DNA of 64,000 nucleotides from Phycisphaeraceae bacterium (GTDB lineage: Bacteria > Planctomycetota > Phycisphaerae > Phycisphaerales > UBA1924): positions 1 through 64,000 of the forward strand of contig JAHBWV010000001.1 in NCBI GenBank assembly GCA_019636845.1, written 5' to 3'. Of the stretch, positions 1-8,641 are shown in pieces (the stretch's first letter is position 1; every line of letters begins with the position of its first letter). The notes below the pieces were generated by a model. That model did no database searches. It had not been told where the DNA came from and saw only the letters and a program-made list of their open reading frames with translations. Both the position numbers and the translations under genes were made by a program.

Positions 1-164
1 ACCCGGCGGCGGCTGATCCCCCGCACCCCCCGGCTCCTTCCACGCCCCGTCCACCGGGTGCGCCCACCCGCACAAGGCCTTGCGTCACAACCCGCTTTCG
101 TGTCCAATACGAAGCCCGGCCCGCTCCGCCGGTTTCCTGTGCCGTTCATTGACGGAGGTCACGC

Positions 165-1097
165 ATGTCCGCGTCACGCCCCATGTCCCTCTCGATCGTG
201 GTCATCATCCTCCTCGTCGCGGGCGGCTTCATGTTCTGGACCGTCCGCGAACTCGCCGCCGAACTCAGGCACGACGGTGCCTATGGCCTCCAGGCCTCTC
301 CAGCCATCATCTCCGCCGCATCCGGGGGCGACCTCGCGGGCATCGAGCGCGAAGCCAGAAAGGGCGCAGACCTGAATGCCCTCCTGCCTTCCGGCGGCCT
401 CTCCCGCGTCGCCATCACCCCGCTCATGGCCGCCGCCATGAACGCCAACACCCCCGCCGTCCGCAAGCTCCTCGAACTCGGCGCATCACTCGAAACCCGC
501 TCCAGCGACGGACGCACCGCCATCATCTACGCCGCGGGATGGGGCAACGCCGATACCATCAACGCCCTGCTCGACAAGGGCGCCCGCGTCGATGCCCGAG
601 GCGACGACGGCTGGACGGCCACCATGCTCGCCGCCGCCCGTGGCGACCTCGACCGGCTCCGCGCCCTGCTCAACGCCGGCGCGAACGTAGATGCGAGAAA
701 CAAGTGGGGCCAGACCGCCCTCTTCATCGCCGCACAGGCCGGAAGCACGGACCGCGTCAAGGCCCTCCTCGACGCCGGAGCCCGCGCCACCATCGACTGG
801 GCCGACAACTCCGGCGCAACCCCCGTCGCCATGGCCGCCGCCGCCCCCGACTCTTCCGGCGTCCTCTCCATCCTGCTCGCCGCAGGTGCGGATCCCAACC
901 TCGCAGACAACGACGGGCTCACGCCCCTCATGCGGGCCGCCGATCGTGGCGATGTCGACAGCGTCAAGGCCCTCCTCGCCGCCAACGCCGATGCCCGCGT
1001 CAAGGACCGTCTCGGCCGCACCGCACGCGACTGGGCCCAGAGCCGCGACGACGCCCTCGGACGCGCCGCCGCCGATCTCCTCCCCGAGCAAAGCTGA
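165..1097 (+). CDS. Membrane-anchored ankyrin repeat protein
   Basis: A 310-residue protein. Residues about 8-25 form one hydrophobic segment (SIVVIILLVAGGFMFW) with no obvious cleavage site, so it looks like an N-terminal anchor. The rest is a run of roughly 33-residue ankyrin repeats from about residue 45 to 300, recognisable by TPLMAAAMN, GRTAIIYAAGWGN, GWTATMLAAARGD, GQTALFIAAQAGS and GLTPLMRAADRGD. Such repeats bind other proteins; no enzymatic domain is visible. The ATG at 165 follows a GGAGGT ribosome binding site. The next gene downstream is a shorter protein of the same plan, so the two probably work together or arose by duplication. The partner is unknown. Confidence 0.9.
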   Translation: MSASRPMSLSIVVIILLVAGGFMFWTVRELAAELRHDGAYGLQASPAIISAASGGDLAGIEREARKGADLNALLPSGGLSRVAITPLMAAAMNANTPAVRKLLELGASLETRSSDGRTAIIYAAGWGNADTINALLDKGARVDARGDDGWTATMLAAARGDLDRLRALLNAGANVDARNKWGQTALFIAAQAGSTDRVKALLDAGARATIDWADNSGATPVAMAAAAPDSSGVLSILLAAGADPNLADNDGLTPLMRAADRGDVDSVKALLAANADARVKDRLGRTARDWAQSRDDALGRAAADLLPEQS

Positions 1098-1190
1098 TCG
1101 CACGCCCCGTCCCAGCAACGGCACTATCCTTCATGCTGTCAGCGCGAACGCGGCCGTGAACGCGGAGCCCGCGATCGCGACGGAGGTCCC

Positions 1191-1826
1191 ATGTCCGAAT
1201 CACGCCAGCCCGTTCCCTCTCCTGTCCTGGGTATCGTCGGGCTCGTCGTCGTCGCCGGGCTGATCACCCTCGCGCTCAAGTACAACTCGCCCAAACAGAC
1301 CAACAACCCCGACTCGACCCCCAGCGCGACCAGCCCCGCCGATCCGGCCCCCCAATCGCCCGACCAGCCCGCCCCCGAACCCCAACCCATCGCCCAGACA
1401 CCGCCCGCGCAAGAGTCCATCCCCGAAGCACCCCAACCGCTCATCCCCTCACCCGACTATCTTGCCACGCTCGAGGCGCCAGACCTCGCCACCGCGCTCG
1501 CGAGCATCCCCGGGACCATCCGGGCCGATGTCGCCACCCATGTCCTCCTCACCGCCGCCTCACGCGAAGGATCCCCCGCGGACATTGTCGCCACGCTCGC
1601 CAGCGCGAACGCGAACATGAACGCCCACGACGACAACGGACGCACGCCCCTCATGCTCGCCGCCGCCGAGGCCAACATCGACCTGGTCTTCGCACTCCTC
1701 GACCACGGCGCATCCGTCTGGACGAAGGATGCCCAGGGCATGGACGCGCGCGAGCACGCCCTCGCCCGCAACGACGCACGCGGATACGAGATCGCCGAAG
1801 TCCTCGAGGGCGCGGGCCGCGACTGA
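1191..1826 (+). CDS. Short membrane-anchored ankyrin repeat protein
   Basis: A 211-residue protein with an N-terminal membrane segment at about residues 11-28 (VLGIVGLVVVAGLITLAL), a Pro/Gln/Ala-rich spacer at about 35-85, and only two or three ankyrin repeats at the C-terminus (NGRTPLMLAAAEANIDLVFA is the clearest). The ATG has a GGAGGT about 6 bases upstream. It lies 93 bp after another anchored ankyrin protein on the same strand. The long low-complexity linker suggests the repeats are held away from the membrane. No specific function can be given. Confidence 0.85.
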   Translation: MSESRQPVPSPVLGIVGLVVVAGLITLALKYNSPKQTNNPDSTPSATSPADPAPQSPDQPAPEPQPIAQTPPAQESIPEAPQPLIPSPDYLATLEAPDLATALASIPGTIRADVATHVLLTAASREGSPADIVATLASANANMNAHDDNGRTPLMLAAAEANIDLVFALLDHGASVWTKDAQGMDAREHALARNDARGYEIAEVLEGAGRD

Positions 1827-1957
1827 TCCCGACCGCCGGCAGATCCACGTCCGCATACACCCTCTCCCTCGCCACGTCGCCCCCCAGGCGTGCGTGACGT
1901 GTGGGTAACCACGAGCGGACGTGGCCAACCGCTCGCCGCCGTGTAGACTCTCCATCG

Positions 1958-2356
1958 ATGGACCGCATCGACCCCTCACTCGGTCAGGGCATGACGCCCC
2001 TCTCAAGGCCCGACCTCCTCGGTCGCACCTACGCGCCCGCCGCTCCGGCCGTGCGCCGCCAGCCCCTCCAGCAGGAAGGCACCATCGCCCGCATCGGTCC
2101 GGTCGCCGACGCTTTCGAGCCCACAGCGTCCGCGCCCACGTCCGCCGCAGCTCCAGGCGCGCGCCCCATCACCGATGCGCGCCTCGCCTCGCTCGTCGCC
2201 GCCAGGGTTCCCGGCGGCATCGACTTCACCGAGCCCGCACCGCGCGCACCCACGCAATCCGCCTCTCAAACTGTGCCGCTCTACCGCCACCCCGCCGATA
2301 GGAATACAGTGGCGACAGCGGTTCACGCGGGACGGATCCTGGATGTGAACGGCTGA
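1958..2356 (+). CDS. Small hypothetical protein
   Basis: A 132-residue protein beginning MDRIDPSLGQGMTPLSR. The ATG at 1958 is chosen over the longer frame opening at 1901 because the extra residues are Arg-rich and look non-coding. There is no signal peptide or membrane segment. The middle is Ala/Pro-rich and probably disordered. The end, VPLYRHPADRNTVATAVHAG then RILDVNG, looks ordered and is the part most likely to be conserved. It ends 25 bp before the class V aminotransferase on the same strand. I do not recognise the family. Confidence 0.6.
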   Translation: MDRIDPSLGQGMTPLSRPDLLGRTYAPAAPAVRRQPLQQEGTIARIGPVADAFEPTASAPTSAAAPGARPITDARLASLVAARVPGGIDFTEPAPRAPTQSASQTVPLYRHPADRNTVATAVHAGRILDVNG

Positions 2357-2381
2357 GCGTCCAACATCCCGGTGCCCACCC

Positions 2382-3620
2382 GTGAAGACGACCACCTCCA
2401 CCCGGCCCTCCCGGTCCGAGTTCGCCACACACTGGCGCCTCGACCCCGCGATCACGTTCCTCAACCACGGCTCCTACGGCGCATGCCCGGAAGTCGTGAT
2501 CGACGCGCAGAACGAGATCCGCGCCCTGATGGAACGCGAGCCCGTCCGCTTCTTCATGCAGCACCTCGAACGCCTCACCGACGTCGTCCGCGAACGCGTC
2601 GGCGCGTTCGTCAACTGTGCGCCCAAGGACCTCGCCTTCGCACCAAACGCCACCGTCGCCATCGCCACCGTCCTCCAGAACATCGACTTCAAGCCCGGCG
2701 ATGAGATCCTCGTCAACACGCACGAGTACATGTCAGCCATCAACGAGCTCGGCCGCATGGGCGAGCGCCTGGGCACGAAGACGGTCAAGGCCAAGGTCCC
2801 CTTCCCCATCACCGACGAGCAGCAGGTCATCGACGCCGTCATGGCCGCCGTCACACCCCGCACCAAGCTCGCCATCATCTCCCACATCACAAGCCCGACG
2901 GCCATCATCCTCCCCGTCAAGAAACTCACCGACCTTCTCCACGCGCGGGGCATCCGCGTCCTCATCGACGGCGCGCACGCCCCCGCCCAGGTCACCCTCG
3001 ACGTCACCGACCTCGGCGCGGACTACTACGTCGCCGACTTCCACAAGTGGGTCTCCAGCCCCAAGGGCTCCTCCTTCCTCCACGTCCAACCCGGGCTCCA
3101 GAAGGGCTTCAGGCCGATCTCCCTCTCCAGCCGCGTCCACAACGTCCGCGACGATCGCGCCCCCTTCCTCGCCGAGTTCGACTACGTCGGAACCTCCGAC
3201 TACTCCGCGCTCCTGGCCGTCCCCGCCGCACTCGACTTCTTCGACAAGGTCCTCCCCGGCGGAATCCCTGCCCTCATGAAGCGCAACCACGACCTCGTCG
3301 TCAAGGGACGCGCCGCCGTCTGCAAGGCCACCGGCCTCGCGCCCCCCGCGCCCGAAGACATGCTCCCCTCCATGGCCACCATCCTCCTCCCCGCGCTCCC
3401 CGCCGCCGCCAGGAACACACGAACCGTCTTCGGCGATCCCCTCCAGGATCGCCTCGTCGATGAGTACCGCATCCAGGTCCCTGTCTGGGCCCTGCCGGAC
3501 TGCGGCACGCGCTTCACACGCATCTCCGCCCAGCTCTACAACACACTCGCCGAGTTCGAGTACCTCGGCAAGGCCCTCGCCCTCGAACTCGAACGCGAGA
3601 CACGCACCGACAGCGAGTGA
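2382..3620 (+). CDS. Aminotransferase class V (isopenicillin N epimerase-like)
   Basis: A 412-residue PLP-dependent fold-type I enzyme. The N-terminal FLNHGSYGACP and the motif VLIDGAHAPAQ followed by DYYVADFHKW are characteristic of the isopenicillin-N-epimerase-like branch of class V aminotransferases. The Lys of FHKW, near residue 225, should form the Schiff base with PLP. Members act as epimerases, desulfurases or lyases on amino acids, so the substrate cannot be named. The start is a GTG at 2382. It converges with the beta-helix gene on the other strand, with a minus-strand terminator between them. Confidence 0.88.
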   Translation: MKTTTSTRPSRSEFATHWRLDPAITFLNHGSYGACPEVVIDAQNEIRALMEREPVRFFMQHLERLTDVVRERVGAFVNCAPKDLAFAPNATVAIATVLQNIDFKPGDEILVNTHEYMSAINELGRMGERLGTKTVKAKVPFPITDEQQVIDAVMAAVTPRTKLAIISHITSPTAIILPVKKLTDLLHARGIRVLIDGAHAPAQVTLDVTDLGADYYVADFHKWVSSPKGSSFLHVQPGLQKGFRPISLSSRVHNVRDDRAPFLAEFDYVGTSDYSALLAVPAALDFFDKVLPGGIPALMKRNHDLVVKGRAAVCKATGLAPPAPEDMLPSMATILLPALPAAARNTRTVFGDPLQDRLVDEYRIQVPVWALPDCGTRFTRISAQLYNTLAEFEYLGKALALELERETRTDSE

Positions 3621-3651
3621 TTCGCCCCGCTCATCCACCCCCAAAAAGAAC

Positions 3652-3684
3652 GCACGCACCCGCGGAGGTCCGTCGGGTGCGTGC
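3652..3684 (-). terminator. Rho-independent terminator of the first beta-helix gene
   Basis: A perfect 10-bp stem (GCACGCACCC at 3652-3661 against GGGTGCGTGC at 3675-3684) with a 13-base loop. Read on the minus strand it is followed by GTTCTTTTTG, a run of five T, and lies 29 bp after the stop of the beta-helix gene. There is no T-run on the plus strand, so it serves the minus-strand gene. Confidence 0.8.
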
Positions 3685-3713
3685 ATGGGAGGCGTTCGAC
3701 TCTCAACAGCCGA

Positions 3714-4832
3714 TCAGTGGCTGAAGTTCGCGAACGGGTTCGTCGAGGCGATCGTCCCGCCCGCCGTCACGATCGGGCCGACCTGGTTGTTCGCAACGTT
3801 CACGCTGCCGAACCCGTTGCCCGTCCCGGGGTTGACCGCCTGGTTGCCGAACACCAGGTTGTCGTCCCCCGAGGCGTCGATCGTCACCGCGTGGGTGCCG
3901 CCGATGAACAGGTTGTTCTGCACCCGGCTGCCGTCGCTGAAGATCGTCAGCCCCGGCACGCTCAGACCGGTGAGGTTCACGGTGTTGCCGACGACCTGGC
4001 TCGTCGAGTAGATCCGCATCCCGCCCGAGCCGCAGTTCGTCACGGTGTTGTTGATGAACCGCTGGGTCCCGGTGTTGAACTGGGCCGCGATACCGAAGGC
4101 CGTCGCCGTGCTCACGGTGCAGTCCTGCACCAGCGTGCCCGAACCGACATTGATGCCGTTCTGGCCGGCCGTCTTCACCCTGCTGGAACGCACCTCGGAG
4201 TTCGCGCCCGTCGTGATACCGTGCGTGGTCGAGCCCTGCACCTGGCTGTTCATCACCATCGCCTCGTCACCGACGTTGATGCCGTCCAGCTTCGGGGTGT
4301 CGATGATGCAGTTCAGGACCTGGTTGCGTGCGCCGTAGGCATAAATCCCGTGCCCGCCCGGAGTCGTCACGGTCACGTTCTCGACCCGAGAGTTCGGGCC
4401 CGCAAGCTCGATCCCGTGCCCGCCGGCGTTGCGGATCGTCCCGTTCTTGATCGTCACATCGCCGTACGCAGAGTTGCTGACGCGGATCAGCGGCTTCGTC
4501 GAGGCCGCGGGGGTCGAGCGAACGACCATGAACCCGTTCAGATCGATCACCACGTTCGGAGCATTCACCTGGATCGCGATGATGTCCCCCGTCACGATCG
4601 CCATGCCCGTCAGGTAGTAGCTGCCGCTCTGGTTGATCACGTAGAACGCGGTGCCGTCCCCGGGAACCGTGTCCATGTTGATCGGACGACGCGGCTCGAC
4701 CTGATCCAGCGTCTTCATCGTCGGCCCGGGCATCCCGTCGGGCGGATTCAGCGGACCCGCAAGAGCGATCTGCGGCAGCGTGGTGATGGCCAGTGCGGCA
4801 ACGAGCGAACGGATTGACATCGTGGCGGACAT
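3714..4832 (-). CDS. Secreted right-handed beta-helix repeat protein
   Basis: A 372-residue protein. The start at 4832 is fixed by an AGGAGGT sequence 7 bases upstream; the frame extends further upstream but those residues are non-coding in character. Residues 1-25 (MSATMSIRSLVAALAITTLP, then QIALAG) form a signal peptide. TMKTLDQVEPRRPI and SGSYYLTGMA follow, which is the standard entry region of a Phycisphaerales family of parallel beta-helix proteins. The body (about residues 75-340) is made of 20-25-residue coils rich in N, G, V and I. Such helices bind or cleave polysaccharide, but no catalytic residues can be named. It ends NPFANFSH, like its neighbour. It is probably a tandem duplicate of the next gene. 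Confidence 0.88.
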   Translation of the reverse strand: MSATMSIRSLVAALAITTLPQIALAGPLNPPDGMPGPTMKTLDQVEPRRPINMDTVPGDGTAFYVINQSGSYYLTGMAIVTGDIIAIQVNAPNVVIDLNGFMVVRSTPAASTKPLIRVSNSAYGDVTIKNGTIRNAGGHGIELAGPNSRVENVTVTTPGGHGIYAYGARNQVLNCIIDTPKLDGINVGDEAMVMNSQVQGSTTHGITTGANSEVRSSRVKTAGQNGINVGSGTLVQDCTVSTATAFGIAAQFNTGTQRFINNTVTNCGSGGMRIYSTSQVVGNTVNLTGLSVPGLTIFSDGSRVQNNLFIGGTHAVTIDASGDDNLVFGNQAVNPGTGNGFGSVNVANNQVGPIVTAGGTIASTNPFANFSH

Positions 4833-5036
4833 GTGAGACCTCCTGGTAAGGAACCGTGTGGTGTTCTTCGTGTGTTCGCGGGAAACACTCCCGCGTGCCA
4901 GGGCTCGCCTCCCGGCGTCATCCCCTGACATCCTCATCAACGAAACCCACAAACCCACCCCTTGGCCCTCACGAGACTTTTCTTCGCAAAGCCCCCCGCC
5001 AACCCCGCCCATCCACACAAACCACACAACGAAAGA

Positions 5037-5059
5037 ACCCCCGGCCGAACGCCGGGGGT
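5037..5059 (-). terminator. Rho-independent terminator of the second beta-helix gene
   Basis: A perfect 9-bp stem (ACCCCCGGC 5037-5045 and GCCGGGGGT 5051-5059) around the loop CGAAC. On the minus strand it is followed by TCTTTCGTTG, a weak T-rich tail, 70 bp after the stop of the upstream beta-helix gene. The rest of the 297-bp gap 4833-5129 holds the start signals of the downstream paralogue and nothing else I can identify. Confidence 0.7.
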
Positions 5060-5129
5060 CCTCGGTTGCACACTCGATCGCGCAGGCCGCCTCGCGGCTC
5101 TCCCTTCGTGCCACGCCCCTCCGCTCGCC

Positions 5130-6338
5130 TCAGTACGTGAAATTCGCGTTGGGATGCGTCGAGCCGCTCGCGTCCGCCGCGGCATTGCCATTCACAGACG
5201 CGCTCCCCGGCGACGTGCGATCAACGATCGGGCCGTAGACGTTGCTGCTCGAGATCGACCAGTTGGCCGTGCTGTTGCCGCTCACGCTGTTCCGAACGAT
5301 GACATTGCCGATGCCAGTGACACGGATCCCGTAGTCCGCCGACATGCAGTTGTTCCCCTCGATGCGGTTGTCGTTGCCCGTCGCGAAGATGCCCGCTCCG
5401 ACGCCGTCGAGAACCCCGTTCGCGGCGCACGTGTTGTTCAGGATCGTGCAGCCGCTCGAAACAGAGATGCCGTTGAGCGTGTTGTTCCGCGCCGTCGAGT
5501 TGCTGATGGTGCCGTACGAGAGATTGAACCCATGCCCGCCGTTGTGGTTGGCGACGCACGCGGTGATAACACCCCCGGCAGAGTTGTTGATGCCGTTGAG
5601 CGTGTTGCTGTTCGCCACACACCCGGTGATCACGCCGCTGCTGATCGCGATGCCGCTCCCCGTGTTCTCGTTGCTGACACACCCCGTGACCGTCACGCTC
5701 ACGGTGCCGTTGATCCCGTCGCCGGTGCTCCCCGACACGCGGCAGTTGGAGACCGTCGAGTCCGACCCGACGCTGATCCCGATCCCCGTGTTGCTGTAGA
5801 CCGTGCACTCCGTGATCGCGCACCGATACCCCGCGCGAATGCCGCCACCGCCGTTGCCGCTCACAACCAGCGAGCTGACCTGCGCGTTGTTGACCAGCCC
5901 GATCGCCGCAAAGCTCACGCCCGCACCGCCCCAGCCGCGAATCGTCCCGTTCCTGACGGCGATGCTGCTCATCCCGCTCTCGGTGCACGCGATGCCCGCC
6001 AACGACCCCGGCACACCGCCCAGCACGAACCCGTTGAGATCGATCGTCACACCACCCGAGGCCACCTCAATGCCGATCTTCCCCGTCACCCCGGTGATGT
6101 TCCCCGTGAGGTAGTAAGAGCCCGGCTGCGTGATCTTGAACACGCTCGGTGTCGCGTCGCTGTCACCAGGCGTGTTCGTCGCGTTGATCGCAACCCGCGG
6201 CTCCACCTCGCCCAGCGTCTTGTTCGTCGGACCCACAGGACCCGGAGGAGGCGTGAGCGGCCCCGCCAGGACAACCTGCGGAAGAGCGGTAACGGCCAGC
6301 GCGGCCACGAGCATTCGGACTGACATCCTCGCAGACAT
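5130..6338 (-). CDS. Secreted right-handed beta-helix repeat protein
   Basis: A 402-residue paralogue of the gene at 3714-4832. The start at 6338 has AGGAGGT just upstream. Signal peptide MSARMSVRMLVAALAVTALP then QVVLAG; after it NKTLGEVEPRVAIN and PGSYYLTGNITG, the same entry region as the neighbour. The body is a ladder of beta-helix coils with repeated N-G-I/V patterns (SGNGGGGIRAG, VTGCVSNENTGSGIAI, VITACVANHNGGHGFNL). It ends HPNANFTY, matching the ANFSH end of its paralogue. The pair look like separately transcribed surface or secreted proteins. Substrate unknown. Confidence 0.88.
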   Translation of the reverse strand: MSARMSVRMLVAALAVTALPQVVLAGPLTPPPGPVGPTNKTLGEVEPRVAINATNTPGDSDATPSVFKITQPGSYYLTGNITGVTGKIGIEVASGGVTIDLNGFVLGGVPGSLAGIACTESGMSSIAVRNGTIRGWGGAGVSFAAIGLVNNAQVSSLVVSGNGGGGIRAGYRCAITECTVYSNTGIGISVGSDSTVSNCRVSGSTGDGINGTVSVTVTGCVSNENTGSGIAISSGVITGCVANSNTLNGINNSAGGVITACVANHNGGHGFNLSYGTISNSTARNNTLNGISVSSGCTILNNTCAANGVLDGVGAGIFATGNDNRIEGNNCMSADYGIRVTGIGNVIVRNSVSGNSTANWSISSSNVYGPIVDRTSPGSASVNGNAAADASGSTHPNANFTY

Positions 6339-6477
6339 GAAAGACCTCCTGAACAAACCGAGTCTCTTGCTTCTTCTGCACGCGGGGAACACCCACCGCG
6401 CACCCCCGGTCCCGCCTCCCAGCGGTGCCGACCGGATACCCCTCTCAACGAGATCCCCGGGACCACCCCTTGGTCCG

Positions 6478-6624
6478 TCCCCGCAGTTCTTCGATTCTCA
6501 GTTCCCCCCGCTCTCTCCCCTCCGCATCCGCCGCGGCCACTGTCCCCATTGCTCCTACGACCTCCTCTCCGACTTCTCCCAGGGCTGCCCCGAATGCGGC
6601 TGGGGCAAAGTGCCACCTGCGTGA
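6478..6624 (+). pseudogene. Possible remnant of a zinc-ribbon protein
   Basis: The last about 48 codons of an open frame encode RIRRGHCPHCSYDLLSDFSQ followed by GCPECGWGKVPPA. The CPxCxYDL...CPECG arrangement is a four-Cys zinc ribbon common at the ends of small planctomycete membrane proteins; the intact protein at 43230-43664 carries the same motif. Here no membrane segment, start codon or ribosome binding site precedes it, so I read it as a decayed 3' end. It could be a very small intact gene with an unusual start. Confidence 0.35.
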
Positions 6625-6693
6625 TCCACACCCCATCTTGCCTTGTGTCTTGGCACCTAGATGGTGCTTCGTGCCTTGTTCCCTCGTTCCTAC

Positions 6694-6840
6694 GCCCGCG
6701 AAGCGGGCATGCGATGGTTGCCAGATGCAAGGCGCACGCCGAAGGCGTCGCCGCAGCATCTGGTACAGGTGCCGCGCAGCGCTTCCTTCAAACGCCTTCG
6801 AGTCGCCAAAGGCGACGTCGCCTTGAAGGCCCAACGGGCC
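6694..6840. repeat. Cluster of short perfect hairpins with three-base loops
   Basis: Five hairpins in 147 bp: GCCCGC-GAA-GCGGGC (6694-6708); CCAGATGC...GCATCTGG (6721-6763) enclosing ACGCC-GAA-GGCGT (6736-6748); GCCTTC...GAAGGC (6794-6830) enclosing GTCGCC-AAA-GGCGAC (6802-6816); and GGCCC-AAC-GGGCC (6828-6840). A frame runs through but the sequence looks structured, not protein-coding. Confidence 0.65.
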
Positions 6841-7075
6841 GCCCAAGCCAAAGCCCAGGGCAAGTGAGTGGCGAAGCCCGGGCCGCCCTATACCTCACGG
6901 CGCATCCATCCGCTGCAAGCAGACCATCCAGCGTCACCCCATTGCCTTTCATCGCGTCAACTGATACATTCCGAACAAGATCAACAAGGCCGCTGCCGGC
7001 TTTGCAAAGTCTTACTCATTGATTGGCCCTGCGCCGTCGAAGATCACGCCACTCTCAACACAGGAGCGCTGCTGC

Positions 7076-7900
7076 ATGGCGAACGACCTTCTCCCCGAGG
7101 CCACCGGTGATCCCGTCATCGTCGCAAGCCACCGCCGGAGCGGCACCCACCTCACCATCGATCTCTTGCGCAGACAGTTCCGGGCCTTCCATCAACGCCT
7201 GGCCCCATTCGCCCCGATCGACTTGCTGTATCTCTCGATCGATCGCTTTCATACCGACCACTTCAACCCGATCACTCAACGAGAAGCTCGCCGACGATTT
7301 CTCCGCGCCAAACGCATCTGCCTGAAGACACACCTCATGCCGGGCCTGCCCGGGTGCAAACCCGAGTTGCAGAAGCTCGCCGACCAGATACACGCACGCG
7401 CAACCCGCATCTATGTTGTCCGCGACGTCCGCGACGTGCTCATCTCCGATGCGTTGCTCGACGCCAAGTCCCGCGGCTCAAGCAACATTGATTTCAATGC
7501 GTTCGTCCACCAGACCGAGGACAACATGCCCCGGCCGGCCTATTGGGCCACTCATGTTCAGTCCTGGTCCGCGCAACCCGGGACGTTCATTCTGCGTTAC
7601 CAGGATCTCATCCGCGAACCGGCTCAATCCATCGAGCGGATCGCCAGCCACATCCACGAGAGACCGCTGAATCGCCAGCCACTCCTGCCATCGCCGCTCA
7701 GATCCCGCCGCGAATACATCCTCCGACGGGCGATAGGAGACCCCAGCGCGACCACCATCCGGGGAAGACCGGCAGGCCTGCCCAAGCCGCCGCGATGGCA
7801 CGAAGTCCTCAGCCCCGAGTCCATCGCACTCATCGACAAACATGCCGGTTCGGTGATGGCGGACCTCTTTCCAGAGCAGTACTCACGCGTGAACGGCTGA
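7076..7900 (+). CDS. Sulfotransferase domain protein
   Basis: A 274-residue soluble protein. The ATG at 7076 is preceded by AGGAG at 7062-7066. The N-terminal VIVASHRRSGTHLTIDLL is the 5'-phosphosulfate-binding loop of PAPS-dependent sulfotransferases, and RIYVVRDVRDVLISDALL is the 3'-phosphate-binding motif. A middle segment (FILRYQDLIREPAQSIERIA) matches the conserved support region of the family. The C-terminus ends with the usual helix (SPESIALIDKHAGSVMADLF). It should move sulfate from PAPS onto a hydroxyl or amine of an unknown acceptor, probably a glycan. It stands alone, flanked by repeat-rich non-coding DNA. Confidence 0.88.
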   Translation: MANDLLPEATGDPVIVASHRRSGTHLTIDLLRRQFRAFHQRLAPFAPIDLLYLSIDRFHTDHFNPITQREARRRFLRAKRICLKTHLMPGLPGCKPELQKLADQIHARATRIYVVRDVRDVLISDALLDAKSRGSSNIDFNAFVHQTEDNMPRPAYWATHVQSWSAQPGTFILRYQDLIREPAQSIERIASHIHERPLNRQPLLPSPLRSRREYILRRAIGDPSATTIRGRPAGLPKPPRWHEVLSPESIALIDKHAGSVMADLFPEQYSRVNG

Positions 7901-8159
7901 ACTCCCACACGCATCAACCACACCCAACACATCCGCACTCTCCCACAGTCTGCCATCTGGCCCTTTGCGATCCGCCATGTTCTGCCCCTGACTCCCTCTC
8001 ACTGACAAACGTCTGTCAGTGACACCGCGCGCACTCATGCCATCTGCGCGCCCAAACACCCTCACTCATCACATTCCCGCTCCGCACCGCTTGCATCGCG
8101 CCCGCCGCGCTGTATCGTCGTCGCATGGTCGCTCACGCCGCGACAACTCCTCTCGGTGA

Positions 8160-8490
8160 CACCCCTCTCCAGAGCGGTGCGCCTTTGGCTTTGGGTGGAT
8201 CGGCTCTCCGAGCCGATGCCGAGTCTCCCGACCCTCTCCACAGCGGTGATGCAGCAGACTCACGTAGAACCGCGAACATGAGTGAGCGGATCTCTTCTTC
8301 CGACTCTTTCCTCCCAAGCCAGCCGGTTGACCCGGCTGGCGCTCTCACCGATCTACCCCCCGCATCGTCCCTCAACGACGATGCGAACTCTTCGCCGCTT
8401 CGGCGCACGGTTCGTTGCCACGGGTTTCAACCCGTGGAGAGCGGACCAATACCCACATCATCTTCTTGTGCTTCCCCGCCCCCGGGGCGG
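8160..8490. repeat. String of REP-like palindromes
   Basis: Six hairpins in 330 bp, five with perfect stems: CACCCCTCT-CC-AGAGCGGTG (8160-8179, one mismatch), ATCGGCTC-TCC-GAGCCGAT (8199-8217), GCCAGCCGG-5-CCGGCTGGC (8318-8340), CGCATCGTC-7-GACGATGCG (8361-8385), CCACGGGTT-TC-AACCCGTGG (8418-8437), CCGCCCC-C-GGGGCGG (8476-8490). An imperfect one follows at about 8533-8556. Stems are 7-9 bp and loops 1-7 bases. The first has the same core as a palindrome inside the M20 gene at 55325-55344. Confidence 0.75.
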
Positions 8491-8641
8491 ACCTCTCCTT
8501 CCGACTCATCTCCTCCTGGCACCCCTCCCGGCGGCACCACTCTCCAGACTGGCGCCCCCGCCGCCCATGCCACTGACACGCCTCGGGTCCGCACGCCTGA
8601 ACCTGTTTCCCCGCCTTTAGCTGTTGTCCCTTCTTCGTCTT

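Larger units (their letters stand above)
6339..7075. other. Non-coding stretch with a zinc-ribbon remnant and a hairpin cluster
   Basis: About 740 bp without a convincing complete gene. It holds the upstream signals of the beta-helix gene, a short plus-strand reading frame that ends in a zinc-ribbon motif (6478-6624), and a cluster of GAA/AAA/AAC-loop hairpins (6694-6840). The ribosome binding site of the following sulfotransferase lies at its right end. Confidence 0.6.

Noticed and set aside
1..16. The last codons of an upstream gene (frame ending in TGA at 14-16)
   Set aside because: Four codons are too few to support a coding call.
6661..6867. A 68-residue Arg/Lys-rich small protein
   Set aside because: The frame passes through the hairpin cluster, has no ribosome binding site, and its composition reflects the palindromes.
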